This document shows positions 24,639-34,043 of a stretch of DNA of 44,902 nucleotides, in pieces. The notes below the pieces were generated by a model, which was not told the DNA's origin, searched no databases, and was given only the letters and a program-made list of their open reading frames with translations. Source of the stretch: an unicellular cyanobacterium SU2 (lineage in GTDB: Bacteria; Cyanobacteriota; Cyanobacteriia; Cyanobacteriales; Microcystaceae); the NCBI GenBank assembly GCA_002110465.1, contig NEED01000028.1:1-44902 (forward strand), given 5' to 3'. Within the stretch, counting starts at the first letter, position 1. The number at the start of each line of letters is the position of its first letter. The translations under genes were made by a program, and so were the position numbers.

Positions 24639-25802
24639 ATGGATCGCGTTGGGGTCTTATTACTCAATCTAGGGGGACCAGAACAATTAGAAGATGTTCG
24701 CCCTTTTCTATTTAATCTATTTTCTGATCCAGAAATTATTCGCTTACCTTTCCCCTGGCTACAAAAGCCCCTGGCTTGGCTAATTTCTAGCTTAAGAAGT
24801 GAAAAATCCCAAGAAAATTATAAACAAATCGGCGGAGGCTCACCTTTAAGAAAGATTACTGAAGCTCAGGGAGAAGCTCTAGAACACAGATTAGCAGAAA
24901 TTGGTCAAGAAGCTCAAATTTATATCGGGATGCGTTATTGGCATCCTTTTACTGAGGAAGCGATCACTCGTATCAAACGGGATGGTATTCAAAATCTCGT
25001 TATTTTTCCTCTATATCCCCAATTTTCTATCAGTACCAGTGGCTCTAGTTTTCGTGTTCTTGAAGAAATGTGGGAAGCGGATGCCACGCTTAGGGAGATT
25101 AATTACACTTTGATCCCTTCTTGGTATGACCATCCTGGTTATTTAACAGCCATGGCCGATTTAATTGCTCAAGAATTAGATAAATGCCAAGATCCTAACC
25201 GTGTCCACCTCTTTTTTAGCGCGCACGGTGTTCCTCAAAGTTACGTTGATGAAGCGGGCGATCCCTACCAAGCCGAAATTGAAGCCTGTACTCGCTTAAT
25301 CATGAAAACCTTAAACCGCCCCAATGATTACACCCTAGCCTATCAAAGTCGAGTCGGTCCAGTGGAGTGGCTAAAACCCTATACTGAAGATGCTCTCAAG
25401 GAATTAGGGGAGCAAGGGGTAAAAGAGTTACTGGTGGTTCCTATTAGTTTTGTTTCCGAACATATTGAAACCCTTCAAGAAATTGATATTGAATATCGAG
25501 AAGTAGCTGAAGAAGCTGGAATTGAGAATTTTTATCGCGTTCCTGCCTTAAATACCCATCCCATTTTTATTGATTCTTTAGCTCAATTAGTGACTAAATC
25601 GTTGCAAGAAACGCCTTGTACTTTTAATACGGTTACTCACCCCAAGAAAAATATGAAGATGTATCCTCAAGAACGTTGGCAATGGGGCATGACAACCGCT
25701 GCTGAGGTGTGGAATGGTAGACTGGCTATGGTGGGATTTATTGCTCTTTTGATTGAAATAATTAGTGGACATGGTCCGTTACATTTTGTAGGGATACTTT
25801 GA
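24639..25802 (+). CDS. hemH: ferrochelatase with C-terminal CAB/HLIP domain
   Basis: HemH inserts Fe2+ into protoporphyrin IX. The 387-residue protein begins [17 protein letters not shown], and the active-site histidine lies in [19 protein letters not shown]. The catalytic glutamate is in [18 protein letters not shown]. Residues 343-387 form a membrane helix with [12 protein letters not shown] (Glu356 onward), the chlorophyll-binding motif of LHC/Hlip proteins, as in other cyanobacterial ferrochelatases, where it supports dimerisation and regulation. Length and motifs are complete. It is transcribed divergently from the methyltransferase gene at 23907. Confidence 0.97.
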   Translation: MDRVGVLLLNLGGPEQLEDVRPFLFNLFSDPEIIRLPFPWLQKPLAWLISSLRSEKSQENYKQIGGGSPLRKITEAQGEALEHRLAEIGQEAQIYIGMRYWHPFTEEAITRIKRDGIQNLVIFPLYPQFSISTSGSSFRVLEEMWEADATLREINYTLIPSWYDHPGYLTAMADLIAQELDKCQDPNRVHLFFSAHGVPQSYVDEAGDPYQAEIEACTRLIMKTLNRPNDYTLAYQSRVGPVEWLKPYTEDALKELGEQGVKELLVVPISFVSEHIETLQEIDIEYREVAEEAGIENFYRVPALNTHPIFIDSLAQLVTKSLQETPCTFNTVTHPKKNMKMYPQERWQWGMTTAAEVWNGRLAMVGFIALLIEIISGHGPLHFVGIL

Positions 25803-26312
25803 GCCAAGATCAAATTCTATTACTTTCGCCAAAGCCTAACATTATTCAATGATAGTGAAGGAGAAGCAACAGAAACTATAGACATAGATGGATTTGGCTA
25901 TTGAGCAGAAGAAAGAATGAAGAATGTCAAGGAAAATTATCGACCGACTCTTTTTTAGCTGTTCAAAATCGTCAAAATCAACGACACACCTCTTTTAAGG
26001 AGTCGGACATATTTAAAGTTAACGGTTAGGAAAAAAACTCCAAAACGCGAAACTCCAGGATAGGTAGGGATTTCAGCGTTGTTAATATTTCCTAATAAAG
26101 TGCTGTTTATTTAGAGCCGACTACCTACTATTTTTCTTTAAATTGACGGATTACGGTCAAATATTGCCTCAAATCAACAAATTTAGTATATTAATTGGGA
26201 ATACAAGAGCAGTAAATTCCTTGATATAGTTCAGGATAAAAATTATACTTGTCTAACTGTATTCACCAAAATGAATCTCTTAAACGCTTAATGAGCTTCG
26301 ATGTAAAAAACT
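25803..26312. other. 510-base intergenic region, no convincing gene
   Basis: The frame of hemH stays open for 34 codons after its TGA (to 25910), which I regard as chance. An inverted repeat CCGACTC/GAGTCGG (25944-25950, 26000-26006) could fold a leader or small RNA. The last 200 bases are AT-rich and probably contain the promoter of the glycan locus starting at 26313. There is no T-run hairpin directly after hemH. Confidence 0.45.
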
Positions 26313-27740
26313 ATGTTTGAAGTCAGTTATCCTAAAATAAATATTGATCAAATCAAATACAAGATGCAAAATCAATTAAGAAGTTTTTCTGGGAAAGATT
26401 TGTCAAATGATCAAGCGCAAGTTGTTGATAAGTTTGATATTCCCGTTTTTAAACAACAGATTGATTATATTGAAGGATTTATTGAAACAGCAGAATCAAG
26501 AGCCAAAGTAAGAGAAACATTGCCCCAATCTTTTAATTCTTTGCCTTTAGTTATCTTTAAACCCCTGGGACTTTTATTTCTGAAAGGACTTCAATTTTTA
26601 TTTAAAGATCAACGAGAAGTAAACTTTAATATTTTAGAAGGGTTAAAAAACCATCTTAATTTTAATAGAAATTTTTTAGATAAAATTGATTTTTTACAGT
26701 CATATATTGTTCAAAAAAATAAAATTAATCAGCAAAAAATTGAAAACAACGATGTTTTGATAAATCATTTAATTGTGAAGTCAGATAAATTAGAGAAAAA
26801 ATCAGAGCAGTTACAGCAACAATTAAATGCTAGTCAACAAAATATCGAAAATTTAACAAAACAATTAAATACTAGTCAACAAAATATCGAAAATTTAACA
26901 AAACAATTAAATGCTAGTCAACAGCAATACGAGAATTATTGGCAGCAAACCCATTATCTAAGATATGATCTCAATCAACAAAAAAGATTAATTACTATGT
27001 TCCTCGAAAATTCAAGGAATCAAACATTAGACTCTTTGGAAAAAAAGAAAAAACAAACATTAGTTAATGAAGAATTTGGTCTACTCGATGGATTTTATCT
27101 AGCCTTTGAAGACAAATTTCGGGGAGAGCGTCAAGATATTCAGAAACTTCAACAGAATTACTTTTCAATCTTAGCAGACGCCAAAATAAATAAAGAGAAT
27201 TCTGTAATTCTAGATGTAGGTTGTGGTCGGGGAGAATGGTTAGAACTACTCAAAAGAGAAGGCTATACAGCCAAAGGAATCGATATCAATAAATTAATGG
27301 TAGAGCAATGTTGCGATCGCGGCTTAGATGTGGTTGAAACGGATGTTATTTCATACCTACAGTCCTTATCCGATGCCAGTATTAATGTTATTACCGGATT
27401 TCACATTATTGAACATTTATCCTTTCCCATTTTGCTTCAGTTATTCGATGAAGCGGTGCGGGTACTTCAACCAGGTGGTTGTCTGATTTTTGAAACGCCA
27501 AACCCCGCTAATGTCTGGGTTGGTAGTCACACATTTTATTTTGATCCCACCCATCGAAATCCGTTGCCTAGTCAGATGGTAAAATTTGTAGCAGAATATC
27601 AAGGTTTGCAAGCCGTAAAAATTTTGAATCTTAACCCAATTCCCGACAATCAAAAATTGCATGGATCGGACTTAGCAGAACGTTTCAATCAATATTTTTA
27701 TAGCGCGCAAGATTACGCAATTATAGGATATAAAGCATGA
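26313..27740 (+). CDS. coiled-coil SAM-dependent methyltransferase of a glycan locus
   Basis: The 475-residue protein has a basic N-terminal region with a hydrophobic stretch (LVIFKPLGLLFLKGLQFLF, about 74-92) that may touch the membrane. A long coiled coil follows (about 130-235), including two exact-phase 14-residue repeats. The methyltransferase domain begins near residue 297: ILDVGCGRGEWLELL, GIDINKLMVEQC, ITGFHIIEHLSF, VRVLQPGGCLIFETPNPANV. The domain resembles those next to glycosyltransferase genes that cap or decorate O-chains. The next gene overlaps by four bases (ATGA), so they are coupled. Acceptor unknown. Confidence 0.8.
   Translation: MFEVSYPKINIDQIKYKMQNQLRSFSGKDLSNDQAQVVDKFDIPVFKQQIDYIEGFIETAESRAKVRETLPQSFNSLPLVIFKPLGLLFLKGLQFLFKDQREVNFNILEGLKNHLNFNRNFLDKIDFLQSYIVQKNKINQQKIENNDVLINHLIVKSDKLEKKSEQLQQQLNASQQNIENLTKQLNTSQQNIENLTKQLNASQQQYENYWQQTHYLRYDLNQQKRLITMFLENSRNQTLDSLEKKKKQTLVNEEFGLLDGFYLAFEDKFRGERQDIQKLQQNYFSILADAKINKENSVILDVGCGRGEWLELLKREGYTAKGIDINKLMVEQCCDRGLDVVETDVISYLQSLSDASINVITGFHIIEHLSFPILLQLFDEAVRVLQPGGCLIFETPNPANVWVGSHTFYFDPTHRNPLPSQMVKFVAEYQGLQAVKILNLNPIPDNQKLHGSDLAERFNQYFYSAQDYAIIGYKA
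26820..26924 (+). repeat. 42-bp tandem repeat in the coiled coil
   Basis: Two 42-bp units (26820-26861, 26862-26903) differ by one base and a third half unit runs to 26924. Each encodes QLNASQQNIENLTK (one copy with Thr for Ala), exactly two heptads, so unit changes would lengthen or shorten the coiled coil by about 2 nm without breaking it. Confidence 0.85.
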
Positions 27741-28783
27741 GAATTGTGGTAGCTACCGCACAAGTTCCTTTTGTTTCTGGGGGGGCAGAAGTCCATGCAG
27801 AGTCTTTACTTAAGGCACTTCAATTAGCCGGTCATTCAGCTGAAATGGTCGCTATTCCCTTTAAATGGTATCCCAGTGACAAAATACTAGACGCGATGTT
27901 AGCATCCCGTTTATTGGATGTTACTGAATCGAATGGCAAAAAAATTGATCTAGTTATTGCTTTAAAATTTCCAGCTTATCTGATTGCCCATCCGCATAAA
28001 GTTCTCTGGCTATTGCATCAATATAGAGATGCCTATGATTTATGGGAAACGCCATTTTGCGGACTGGTTCACTCCCCCAATGGTTCTCAGGTGCGTCAAG
28101 CAATCATTAACGCAGACAATAACGTATTTAAGGAATATAAAGCTATTTATACTAACTCTCAAAATGTCGCTAAAAGATTGCAAAAATTTAATCAGGTTAA
28201 GGGAATTCCTTTGTATCATCCCCCGAAAAATGCTGAGAATTTTTATTGTGAAAACGACCAAGATTATCTCTTTTTTCCCAGTCGTTTAAATCCGACAAAA
28301 CGTCAAGAGATGGTTCTACAGGCGATCGCCTTAACGAATTCGTCCCTTCGAGTGGTCTTTGCTGGAGAAGCTGGAGATGATGCTTACGGTCAATTCTTGA
28401 TGAATCGTGCTGAACAATTAGGAATATCAGACAGGGCAATCTTTCTCGGAAGAATTAGTGAAGAAGAGAAAATCAAATATTATGCAGAAGCGACAGGGGT
28501 GATTTTTCCCCCGTTCGATGAAGATTATGGATACGTCACGTTAGAAGGAATGTTAGCGGCTAAACCCATTATTACCTGTACTGATTCAGGGGGTCCATTA
28601 GAATTTATTCGTCATCAAGAAACAGGACTTGTAGCTGAACCGACACCAGAATCCTTAGCATCGGCCATGGAACAATTGTGGAATAATCGAAGTAAAGCAG
28701 CACAATTAGGTGGTGCAGCGCAAGCATACTATGACAGTCTTAACATTACTTGGTCAAACGTTGTTGAAAAACTGCTTTTATAG
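27737..28783 (+). CDS. GT4-family glycosyltransferase
   Basis: The 348-residue retaining GT-B enzyme starts MRIVVATAQVPFVSGGAEVH. The donor-binding C-terminal half has FPSRLNPTKRQEMVLQAI, VVFAGEAGDD, and the EX7E-type region PPFDEDYGYVTLEGMLAAKP with ITCTDSGGPLEFI. It is translationally coupled to the preceding methyltransferase (ATGA overlap at 27737-27740). Its TAG stop lies within the left inverted repeat of the small element at 28779-28886. Confidence 0.88.
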   Translation: MRIVVATAQVPFVSGGAEVHAESLLKALQLAGHSAEMVAIPFKWYPSDKILDAMLASRLLDVTESNGKKIDLVIALKFPAYLIAHPHKVLWLLHQYRDAYDLWETPFCGLVHSPNGSQVRQAIINADNNVFKEYKAIYTNSQNVAKRLQKFNQVKGIPLYHPPKNAENFYCENDQDYLFFPSRLNPTKRQEMVLQAIALTNSSLRVVFAGEAGDDAYGQFLMNRAEQLGISDRAIFLGRISEEEKIKYYAEATGVIFPPFDEDYGYVTLEGMLAAKPIITCTDSGGPLEFIRHQETGLVAEPTPESLASAMEQLWNNRSKAAQLGGAAQAYYDSLNITWSNVVEKLLL

Positions 28784-28886
28784 CACTACGCATTAAGGTT
28801 AGGACGTTTTTCTGTTGCCTGTTGCCTGTTGCCTGTTGCCTTTCACAAAAGTCTATATGTCCTAACTAATTTTTGTAATGCTATAT
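28779..28886. mobile_element. MITE-like element filling the gap between two glycosyltransferase genes
   Basis: Imperfect 27-base terminal inverted repeats begin TATAGCA at 28779 and end TGCTATA at 28885, with inner ends GTTAGGAC and GTCCTAAC-like; 19 of 27 positions match. TA at both outer ends would fit a TA target duplication, as for IS630/Tc1-type elements. The interior holds four GTTGCCT heptamers (28814-28841). The stop codon of the upstream gene and the ATG of the downstream gene lie in its two ends. Confidence 0.6.
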
Positions 28887-30972
28887 GAAAATTAACTGGT
28901 TTTCTCCCCTACCACCGGCTTTCACAGACATCGCCAATTACACATTGAGATTATTGCCAAGTTTAGCCAAGCAAGCAGAGATATTGCTTTGGACAACTCA
29001 ATCTACCTGGGATTCAGAAATTGAAGAATACGGAGAAGTCTGTACCTATTCTGGTGATCAAATTCCTTGGATGAAAATTCATCAGGGAGATTTGAATATT
29101 TATAATATTGGCAACGATGCTCAATTTCACAAGAATATATGGCAAATTAGCCGTAAATGTTCTGGTTTGGTAATTCTTCACGATTATAAGTTACAACACT
29201 TTTTTTCTAGTATTTATCAACATAACTATGATGATTACTTAATAGAAATGGAACGTTATTATGGAATTGAAGGGAGGAAAATGGCACAATTATTCCTTCA
29301 AAACCGTATTTCCATAGAATTCCTGGCCGATAATTATCCTCTGACTCCCCTAGCTTTAGACAATGCCGTAGGGGTGATGACTCATAATCAGTTTGCTTAT
29401 GAGCAACTAAGACAAGAAAACCAATGGATAACCGCCTTTACTCCTTTACCTTACGATAGTCCTCTCGATAAAAACTCTTCAATTCCTAAATCTGGTCAAC
29501 CTCCTTATCGATTGATTATTTTTGGCTACCTAGGAACCAATCGCTGTTTAAATGTAGTTTTACAAGCTTTAGCTAGTTTTCCCCAAAAATTACAGTTTAG
29601 ACTTGATATTTATGGTCAAATATCCCAAAAAATTGAAGTAATCGAGGAAATAAATCAATTAGAAATAGAAGATATTGTAACTATTCATGGGTTTGTTCCC
29701 GAAAAAACTTTAAATACAGCCTTATCAAATGCTGATTTAGCCATTAACTTACGATATCCAACTATGGGAGAAGCATCAGCTACTCAACTGCGGATTTGGG
29801 GTTATAGTTTACCTAGTTTGGTGACTCAGATTGGCTGGTATCAAGAATTATCTCAAGATTCCGTGGCTTTTGTGCGTCCTTATTACGAGATTGAAGATAT
29901 TCATCGACATTTGCAACAATTTTTAGATAATCGACAGTCTTATTTAAAAATGGGACAAAACGGACGAGAAATTCTAGCCAAGTATCATAGTAGTCAACAA
30001 TGCTCAAAAGCAATCATGGAATTGTCTGATATCGTTGAGAAGTTTAAGTATCGTTCCTTACTTGATAATTTCACTAAAAGTGTTGGAAAAGCTATGCGTT
30101 TATGGAATCAAGATAACCAATTAAATTTTGGTTTAACTAATGTTTCTCAAGTGATTCATTTTTATTTAAAGCCAACAGTTAAAGAAAAAATTATAACTAT
30201 CGGTCAAAAAAGTGCCTTAGCTGAAAAAAAAATAGTATTTTTGCATATACCTAAAACAGGTGGAATGACTTTTACAGCAGTGCTGAAACAACTCTTTGAT
30301 AAAGAGCAAATCTTTCCCCATATTGATCCTCTCGTATTGCTTAAGAGTTTTGCGTCAAATGAGTCAGCCTACCAAGTTTTTCCTGGTCATTTTTTTTATG
30401 AAGTTCTCGAAAACTTTTCAGAAAAACCGATTACACTTACTTTTTTACGCAACCCTATTGACCGTTTAAAATCTCACTATTACTTTTATCAAATACAGCC
30501 TGACCATGCCATTGAAAATATGAGAGATTATGATAAAAAAATTGTTGAATTAAGTCGTAAATATTCTTTTGAAGAATTTGTTTGTCTCGATACACTCGAA
30601 ATTGAGAACGGTTTTTACAATTTGCAAACTCGTTATATTGCAAGCAATACCGGGGATGCTATCCCTCAATCTGAAGCAGAAGCTACAGCCTTGATTAACT
30701 TAGCCTTAAGAAATCTGCATAGTATAGACTTTATTGGAATTGTGGAAGATTTTAAAAATTCTTTATCATTGTTTAAGAAAATGTTTTCTATAGACGATGA
30801 GATTAGACAGCAACCAATTAATGTAAACTATAAGAGACCTCGGTCTGAAAAAGCTAACGCTATCTTTCAGGAAAACCCTATCGCTAAAAGAAGAATTGCT
30901 CTTGATCAAAAACTTTACGAGGAAGGAATAAAAATTTATCGCAACCTTTTAGAAAAGTACAACATAAAATGA
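28885..30972 (+). CDS. GT4 glycosyltransferase-sulfotransferase fusion
   Basis: The 695-residue protein joins two enzymes. Residues 1-375 are a GT-B glycosyltransferase (start INWFSPLPPAFTDIANYTLR; FGYLGTNRCLNVVLQAL; IHGFVPEKTLNTALSNADLA; RYPTMGEASATQLRIW). Residues 449-690 are a Golgi-type sulfotransferase domain with the PAPS 5'-phosphate loop IVFLHIPKTGGMTF and the 3'-phosphate motif LTFLRNPIDRLKSHYYFY. It should add a sugar and place sulfate from PAPS on the same glycan. ATG 28885 has no visible Shine-Dalgarno, since the bases upstream belong to the miniature element. Both domains look intact. Confidence 0.85.
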   Translation: MKINWFSPLPPAFTDIANYTLRLLPSLAKQAEILLWTTQSTWDSEIEEYGEVCTYSGDQIPWMKIHQGDLNIYNIGNDAQFHKNIWQISRKCSGLVILHDYKLQHFFSSIYQHNYDDYLIEMERYYGIEGRKMAQLFLQNRISIEFLADNYPLTPLALDNAVGVMTHNQFAYEQLRQENQWITAFTPLPYDSPLDKNSSIPKSGQPPYRLIIFGYLGTNRCLNVVLQALASFPQKLQFRLDIYGQISQKIEVIEEINQLEIEDIVTIHGFVPEKTLNTALSNADLAINLRYPTMGEASATQLRIWGYSLPSLVTQIGWYQELSQDSVAFVRPYYEIEDIHRHLQQFLDNRQSYLKMGQNGREILAKYHSSQQCSKAIMELSDIVEKFKYRSLLDNFTKSVGKAMRLWNQDNQLNFGLTNVSQVIHFYLKPTVKEKIITIGQKSALAEKKIVFLHIPKTGGMTFTAVLKQLFDKEQIFPHIDPLVLLKSFASNESAYQVFPGHFFYEVLENFSEKPITLTFLRNPIDRLKSHYYFYQIQPDHAIENMRDYDKKIVELSRKYSFEEFVCLDTLEIENGFYNLQTRYIASNTGDAIPQSEAEATALINLALRNLHSIDFIGIVEDFKNSLSLFKKMFSIDDEIRQQPINVNYKRPRSEKANAIFQENPIAKRRIALDQKLYEEGIKIYRNLLEKYNIK

Positions 30973-31180
30973 TTGTAAAGTCTGGCAAATTTTAGAGATT
31001 GTGCTATGTTTTCCAGATTAATATAATACTCATCTATATTTTATTTTTAATAATGCCCACTTACTAGAAGTAAAAACGACATATTTCGATTAAACTGGAA
31101 CAAAATTAGACATTTGAGCAATATTAAGAATTTATAAGGGATGTCAGTCAGAAATTGAGTCAATTTCTATACTTGAAATT

Positions 31181-31199
31181 GAGTATCTACAAGATACTC
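31181..31199. repeat. perfect hairpin upstream of the first DUF4214 gene
   Basis: GAGTATCT-ACA-AGATACTC is a perfect 8-bp stem ending 28 bases before the ATG at 31228. A second small stem (GAAATT/AATTTC) precedes it at 31151-31167. It may be a leader structure or operator. Confidence 0.4.
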
Positions 31200-31227
31200 C
31201 CGTAATTTACTTTTAAAGAAAAAAATT

Positions 31228-33033
31228 ATGCAATTGTTTGAACCTTTGCCCCTAGTTATTCCTGGAAATCTCCCCAACAATGAATTTCAGGTTAATGCTA
31301 TTGATATTACTGTACCTACAATTACCAACCCTGATGTTGGGGTTTCTGCTAATGGTCAATTTGTTGTTGTTTGGCAAGATCCTGGTGCTGGTAATTCCGA
31401 CATCAAATTCCGTCGGTTTGAGCTTGGATTTAATAACAATGCTCAATTAACCATCTTACCGCTAGATCCGACGGATGGCATTGTCAGTGCTAACGTACTC
31501 CCTGAAACCGAATCTGCCGTTGCTGTTGCGCCTGATGGTCGGTTTGTGGTTGCTTATCGACGAAATGATGATATTTTTGTCCGACGTTTCGCAGCAGATG
31601 GCACCCAATTGGGTGGAGAAATCCCAGTTATAGACCCAGGGGATCAACTTGAACGACAATTTGACCCTGATATTGCTATTGATGCTGATGGGAATTTTGT
31701 TGTTGTCTGGACTCATGAGTTTAGTGCAACAGATTTAGATATTCATGGAAAATGGTTTGATGCCAATGGAGTTCCCGTAACGACAAGAGTCAGTATTGCC
31801 ACAACAGGTGGGAATATAGACGAATCTGATGCCTCGGTTGCCATGATTCGCCAAACTGATAACCCTGGTAATTTTTCCACTGTTGTCAGTTGGACAGAAG
31901 AGACGGCTGATGGAGGTCCAACAGATATCTTTTTTGAACGATTTAATCGAAATGGGACTTCTTTAGGAGCTGAAGTTAGTGCCGTATCAGGGGCAAATCA
32001 GCCACTAAATCAACGAGAATCTGCAATTACGATTGATCCTGATGGCAACTTTGCGATCGCCTGGACTCATGAATTTGCTGTCAACGATGATGATATTGAC
32101 TTTCGTCGCTTTAATGGTGATGGTACTCCTATCGATGCAAGAGAAATTATTGTCACTAATTCTATAGGAGATCAAGATGAACCAGTTATTGCGATTTCTC
32201 CCAACGGTCATTTTGTGATCGCCTACGAAGATGACACGGATGAAAGTGTCAAATTTCGTGAATTTGATAGTGCTGGGGCTCCTCTTGGTGATTCACAAAA
32301 CTATGATGTTGTCTCCAATTTTGAAGATAATCCAGCGATCGCCATTAGTGATAATAACCTGATGATGATTGCGGCTGATGATAATCTTACTAATGCCTTT
32401 GAGCCTTATGCTAGGGTATTTGGGGGAGAAACAAGTAATGATCTAGGACCAATTACCCTCACAGCAGGAACCGCTCAAATTGCCTATGTTGCTTTCTATG
32501 GAAGACCTGCTGATGCTGATGTTGGGTCAGAAAACTTCTGGGATGGTGTCCTCAGAGAAAACAATGTGAGTTATTCTCCTCGTGGTGGCGATCTTTTAAC
32601 GGGAAACGAAGAAGCTACCTATGAACGTATTGTTAATAATTTCGGCAACTCCGATGAGGCCAATCGTCTGTTTGGTGGACTGACTAATGCCCAAAGAGTC
32701 AATCTGGTTTATAATCATGCCTTCGGTCGGGATGCGGAACAAGGAGGACTCGACTACTGGGTTCCACGGTTAAATGATGGACGAGTAACTTTACCAGAAT
32801 TTGCCTTGAGTATTGCTTTAGGGGCGCAAAATCAAGATATTATTGCTCTTCGCAATAAAGTAGAGAGTGCTATTCGCTTTTCAGGATCAATTGACACTGT
32901 TGCTGAACGCAACGCTTATGTAGGAGCAAATGCTGAAATTTTTGGCAGAGCATTTCTCAGTAACTACGGACCGACAATAGCTGCTCAACCAATTATCGAT
33001 TCATCTCTAGCTGATTTTGTTGCATCGGTTTAG
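31228..33033 (+). CDS. repeat protein with C-terminal DUF4214 domain, probably secreted
   Basis: The 601-residue acidic protein has seven similar blade-like units, each with a D/NG-x-F-V-V-x-W/Y core, at about residues 37-50, 97-110, 148-161, 203-222, 266-280, 319-333 and 369-383 (for example VGVSANGQFVVVWQD, IAIDADGNFVVVWTHE). This suggests a seven-bladed propeller. From about 408 to the end lies a DUF4214 domain (AYVAFYGRPADADVGSENFW, FGRDAEQGGLDYWVPRLNDG). There is no N-terminal signal peptide; DUF4214 proteins often leave by type I secretion with C-terminal signals. It follows sulfated-glycan genes and precedes a DUF4214 paralogue. Confidence 0.8.
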   Translation: MQLFEPLPLVIPGNLPNNEFQVNAIDITVPTITNPDVGVSANGQFVVVWQDPGAGNSDIKFRRFELGFNNNAQLTILPLDPTDGIVSANVLPETESAVAVAPDGRFVVAYRRNDDIFVRRFAADGTQLGGEIPVIDPGDQLERQFDPDIAIDADGNFVVVWTHEFSATDLDIHGKWFDANGVPVTTRVSIATTGGNIDESDASVAMIRQTDNPGNFSTVVSWTEETADGGPTDIFFERFNRNGTSLGAEVSAVSGANQPLNQRESAITIDPDGNFAIAWTHEFAVNDDDIDFRRFNGDGTPIDAREIIVTNSIGDQDEPVIAISPNGHFVIAYEDDTDESVKFREFDSAGAPLGDSQNYDVVSNFEDNPAIAISDNNLMMIAADDNLTNAFEPYARVFGGETSNDLGPITLTAGTAQIAYVAFYGRPADADVGSENFWDGVLRENNVSYSPRGGDLLTGNEEATYERIVNNFGNSDEANRLFGGLTNAQRVNLVYNHAFGRDAEQGGLDYWVPRLNDGRVTLPEFALSIALGAQNQDIIALRNKVESAIRFSGSIDTVAERNAYVGANAEIFGRAFLSNYGPTIAAQPIIDSSLADFVASV

Positions 33034-33041
33034 AATTGCGA

Positions 33042-33087
33042 GTTTAGACTAAAATTATAGTGTTATTCTTGATTATTTAGTCTAAAC
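33042..33087. repeat. 12-bp perfect inverted repeat between the DUF4214 genes
   Basis: GTTTAGACTAAA (33042-33053) pairs perfectly with TTTAGTCTAAAC (33076-33087). The loop is 22 bases and no T-run follows. It could partly terminate or protect the upstream transcript, setting the ratio of the two products. Confidence 0.6.
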
Positions 33088-33137
33088 TTCAGTTATTATT
33101 AGGCCGTAATCTCAAACTTTAAGTTATTGCATCAAAT

Positions 33138-34031
33138 ATGAGTAGTTTATTGGACTCCCTCAGAAATCAAGTATCCTCAACCTTCTCAAACCTAAGAGAA
33201 ACAATTGCACAAACTGGGCGAAGTTCATCTCAGCGTTTTATAGAGCAAGGACGAGATAATCTAGCATTACGAGGATTTGATGAATCAACTATTTCTCGGG
33301 CTGAAAATGCTGCTCTAGGTAACTTTGCTTCCAATGCCGATGGGGGTAGAGACTTGTTACGGAATCGAGATCCTTTCTCTCCTGAAGATTTCTCTAGAAA
33401 TACAAATAATAACTTTGGAAATCAAACTTCAACCAATACCACTGCTCCATTAACCCTAACGGCAGGAACAGCCCAAATGGCCTATGTTGCTTATTATGGA
33501 AGACCGGCTGATGCTGATGTCGGGGCAGAAAACTTTTGGGATGGTGTCCTCAGACGGAGTAATGTGAGTTATTCTCCTCGTGGTGGTGATCCTTTAACAG
33601 GACAAGAGGAGGTTGTCTATGACAGAATTATTAATAATTTTGGCAACTCCGATGAGGCCAATCGTCTGTTTGGTGGACTGACTAATGCCCAAAGAGTTAA
33701 TCTGGTCTACAATAACGCATTTGGTCGTGATGCCGAACAAGGAGGACTTGACTACTGGGTTCCCCGATTAAATGACGGACGAGTAACTCTAGCTGAGTTT
33801 GCCTTAAAAATTGCTTTAGGGGCGCAAAACCAGGATGTTATTGCTCTTCGTAATAAAATAGAGAGTGCCAGGCGTTTTTCGGGTTCCATTGACACCTTTG
33901 CCGAACGAGAAGCATATCGGGGAGCCAATGCTGAAATTTTTGGCAGACAATTCCTAGCTAACTACGGACCAACAATTGCCCCTCAATCAGTTATTGATCA
34001 AGCTTTAGCTGATTTTACTGCATCGGTTTAG
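33138..34031 (+). CDS. DUF4214-domain protein, paralogue of the preceding gene
   Basis: The 297-residue product has a polar N-terminal region (about 1-103) rich in Ser, Arg and Asn (SSLLDSLRNQVSSTFSNLRE) and then a DUF4214 domain (104-297) almost identical to that at 31228 (AYVAYYGRPADADVGAENFW, FGRDAEQGGLDYWVPRLNDG). It has no propeller. At DNA level the two domains share uninterrupted identical stretches of over 40 bases near 32645 and 33646. No signal peptide is seen. I infer tandem duplication with exchange of the N-terminal part. Confidence 0.8.
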   Translation: MSSLLDSLRNQVSSTFSNLRETIAQTGRSSSQRFIEQGRDNLALRGFDESTISRAENAALGNFASNADGGRDLLRNRDPFSPEDFSRNTNNNFGNQTSTNTTAPLTLTAGTAQMAYVAYYGRPADADVGAENFWDGVLRRSNVSYSPRGGDPLTGQEEVVYDRIINNFGNSDEANRLFGGLTNAQRVNLVYNNAFGRDAEQGGLDYWVPRLNDGRVTLAEFALKIALGAQNQDVIALRNKIESARRFSGSIDTFAEREAYRGANAEIFGRQFLANYGPTIAPQSVIDQALADFTASV

Positions 34032-34043
34032 GGTTTTACTCAA

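Noticed and set aside
25803-25910. Open continuation of the hemH frame after its stop
   Set aside because: Thirty-four codons without a stop is weak evidence, and the known HemH C-terminus ends normally after its CAB helix.
31252-32211. Minus-strand frames of similar composition under the DUF4214 gene
   Set aside because: Repeated blade units on the plus strand create repeated antisense frames; no independent evidence.
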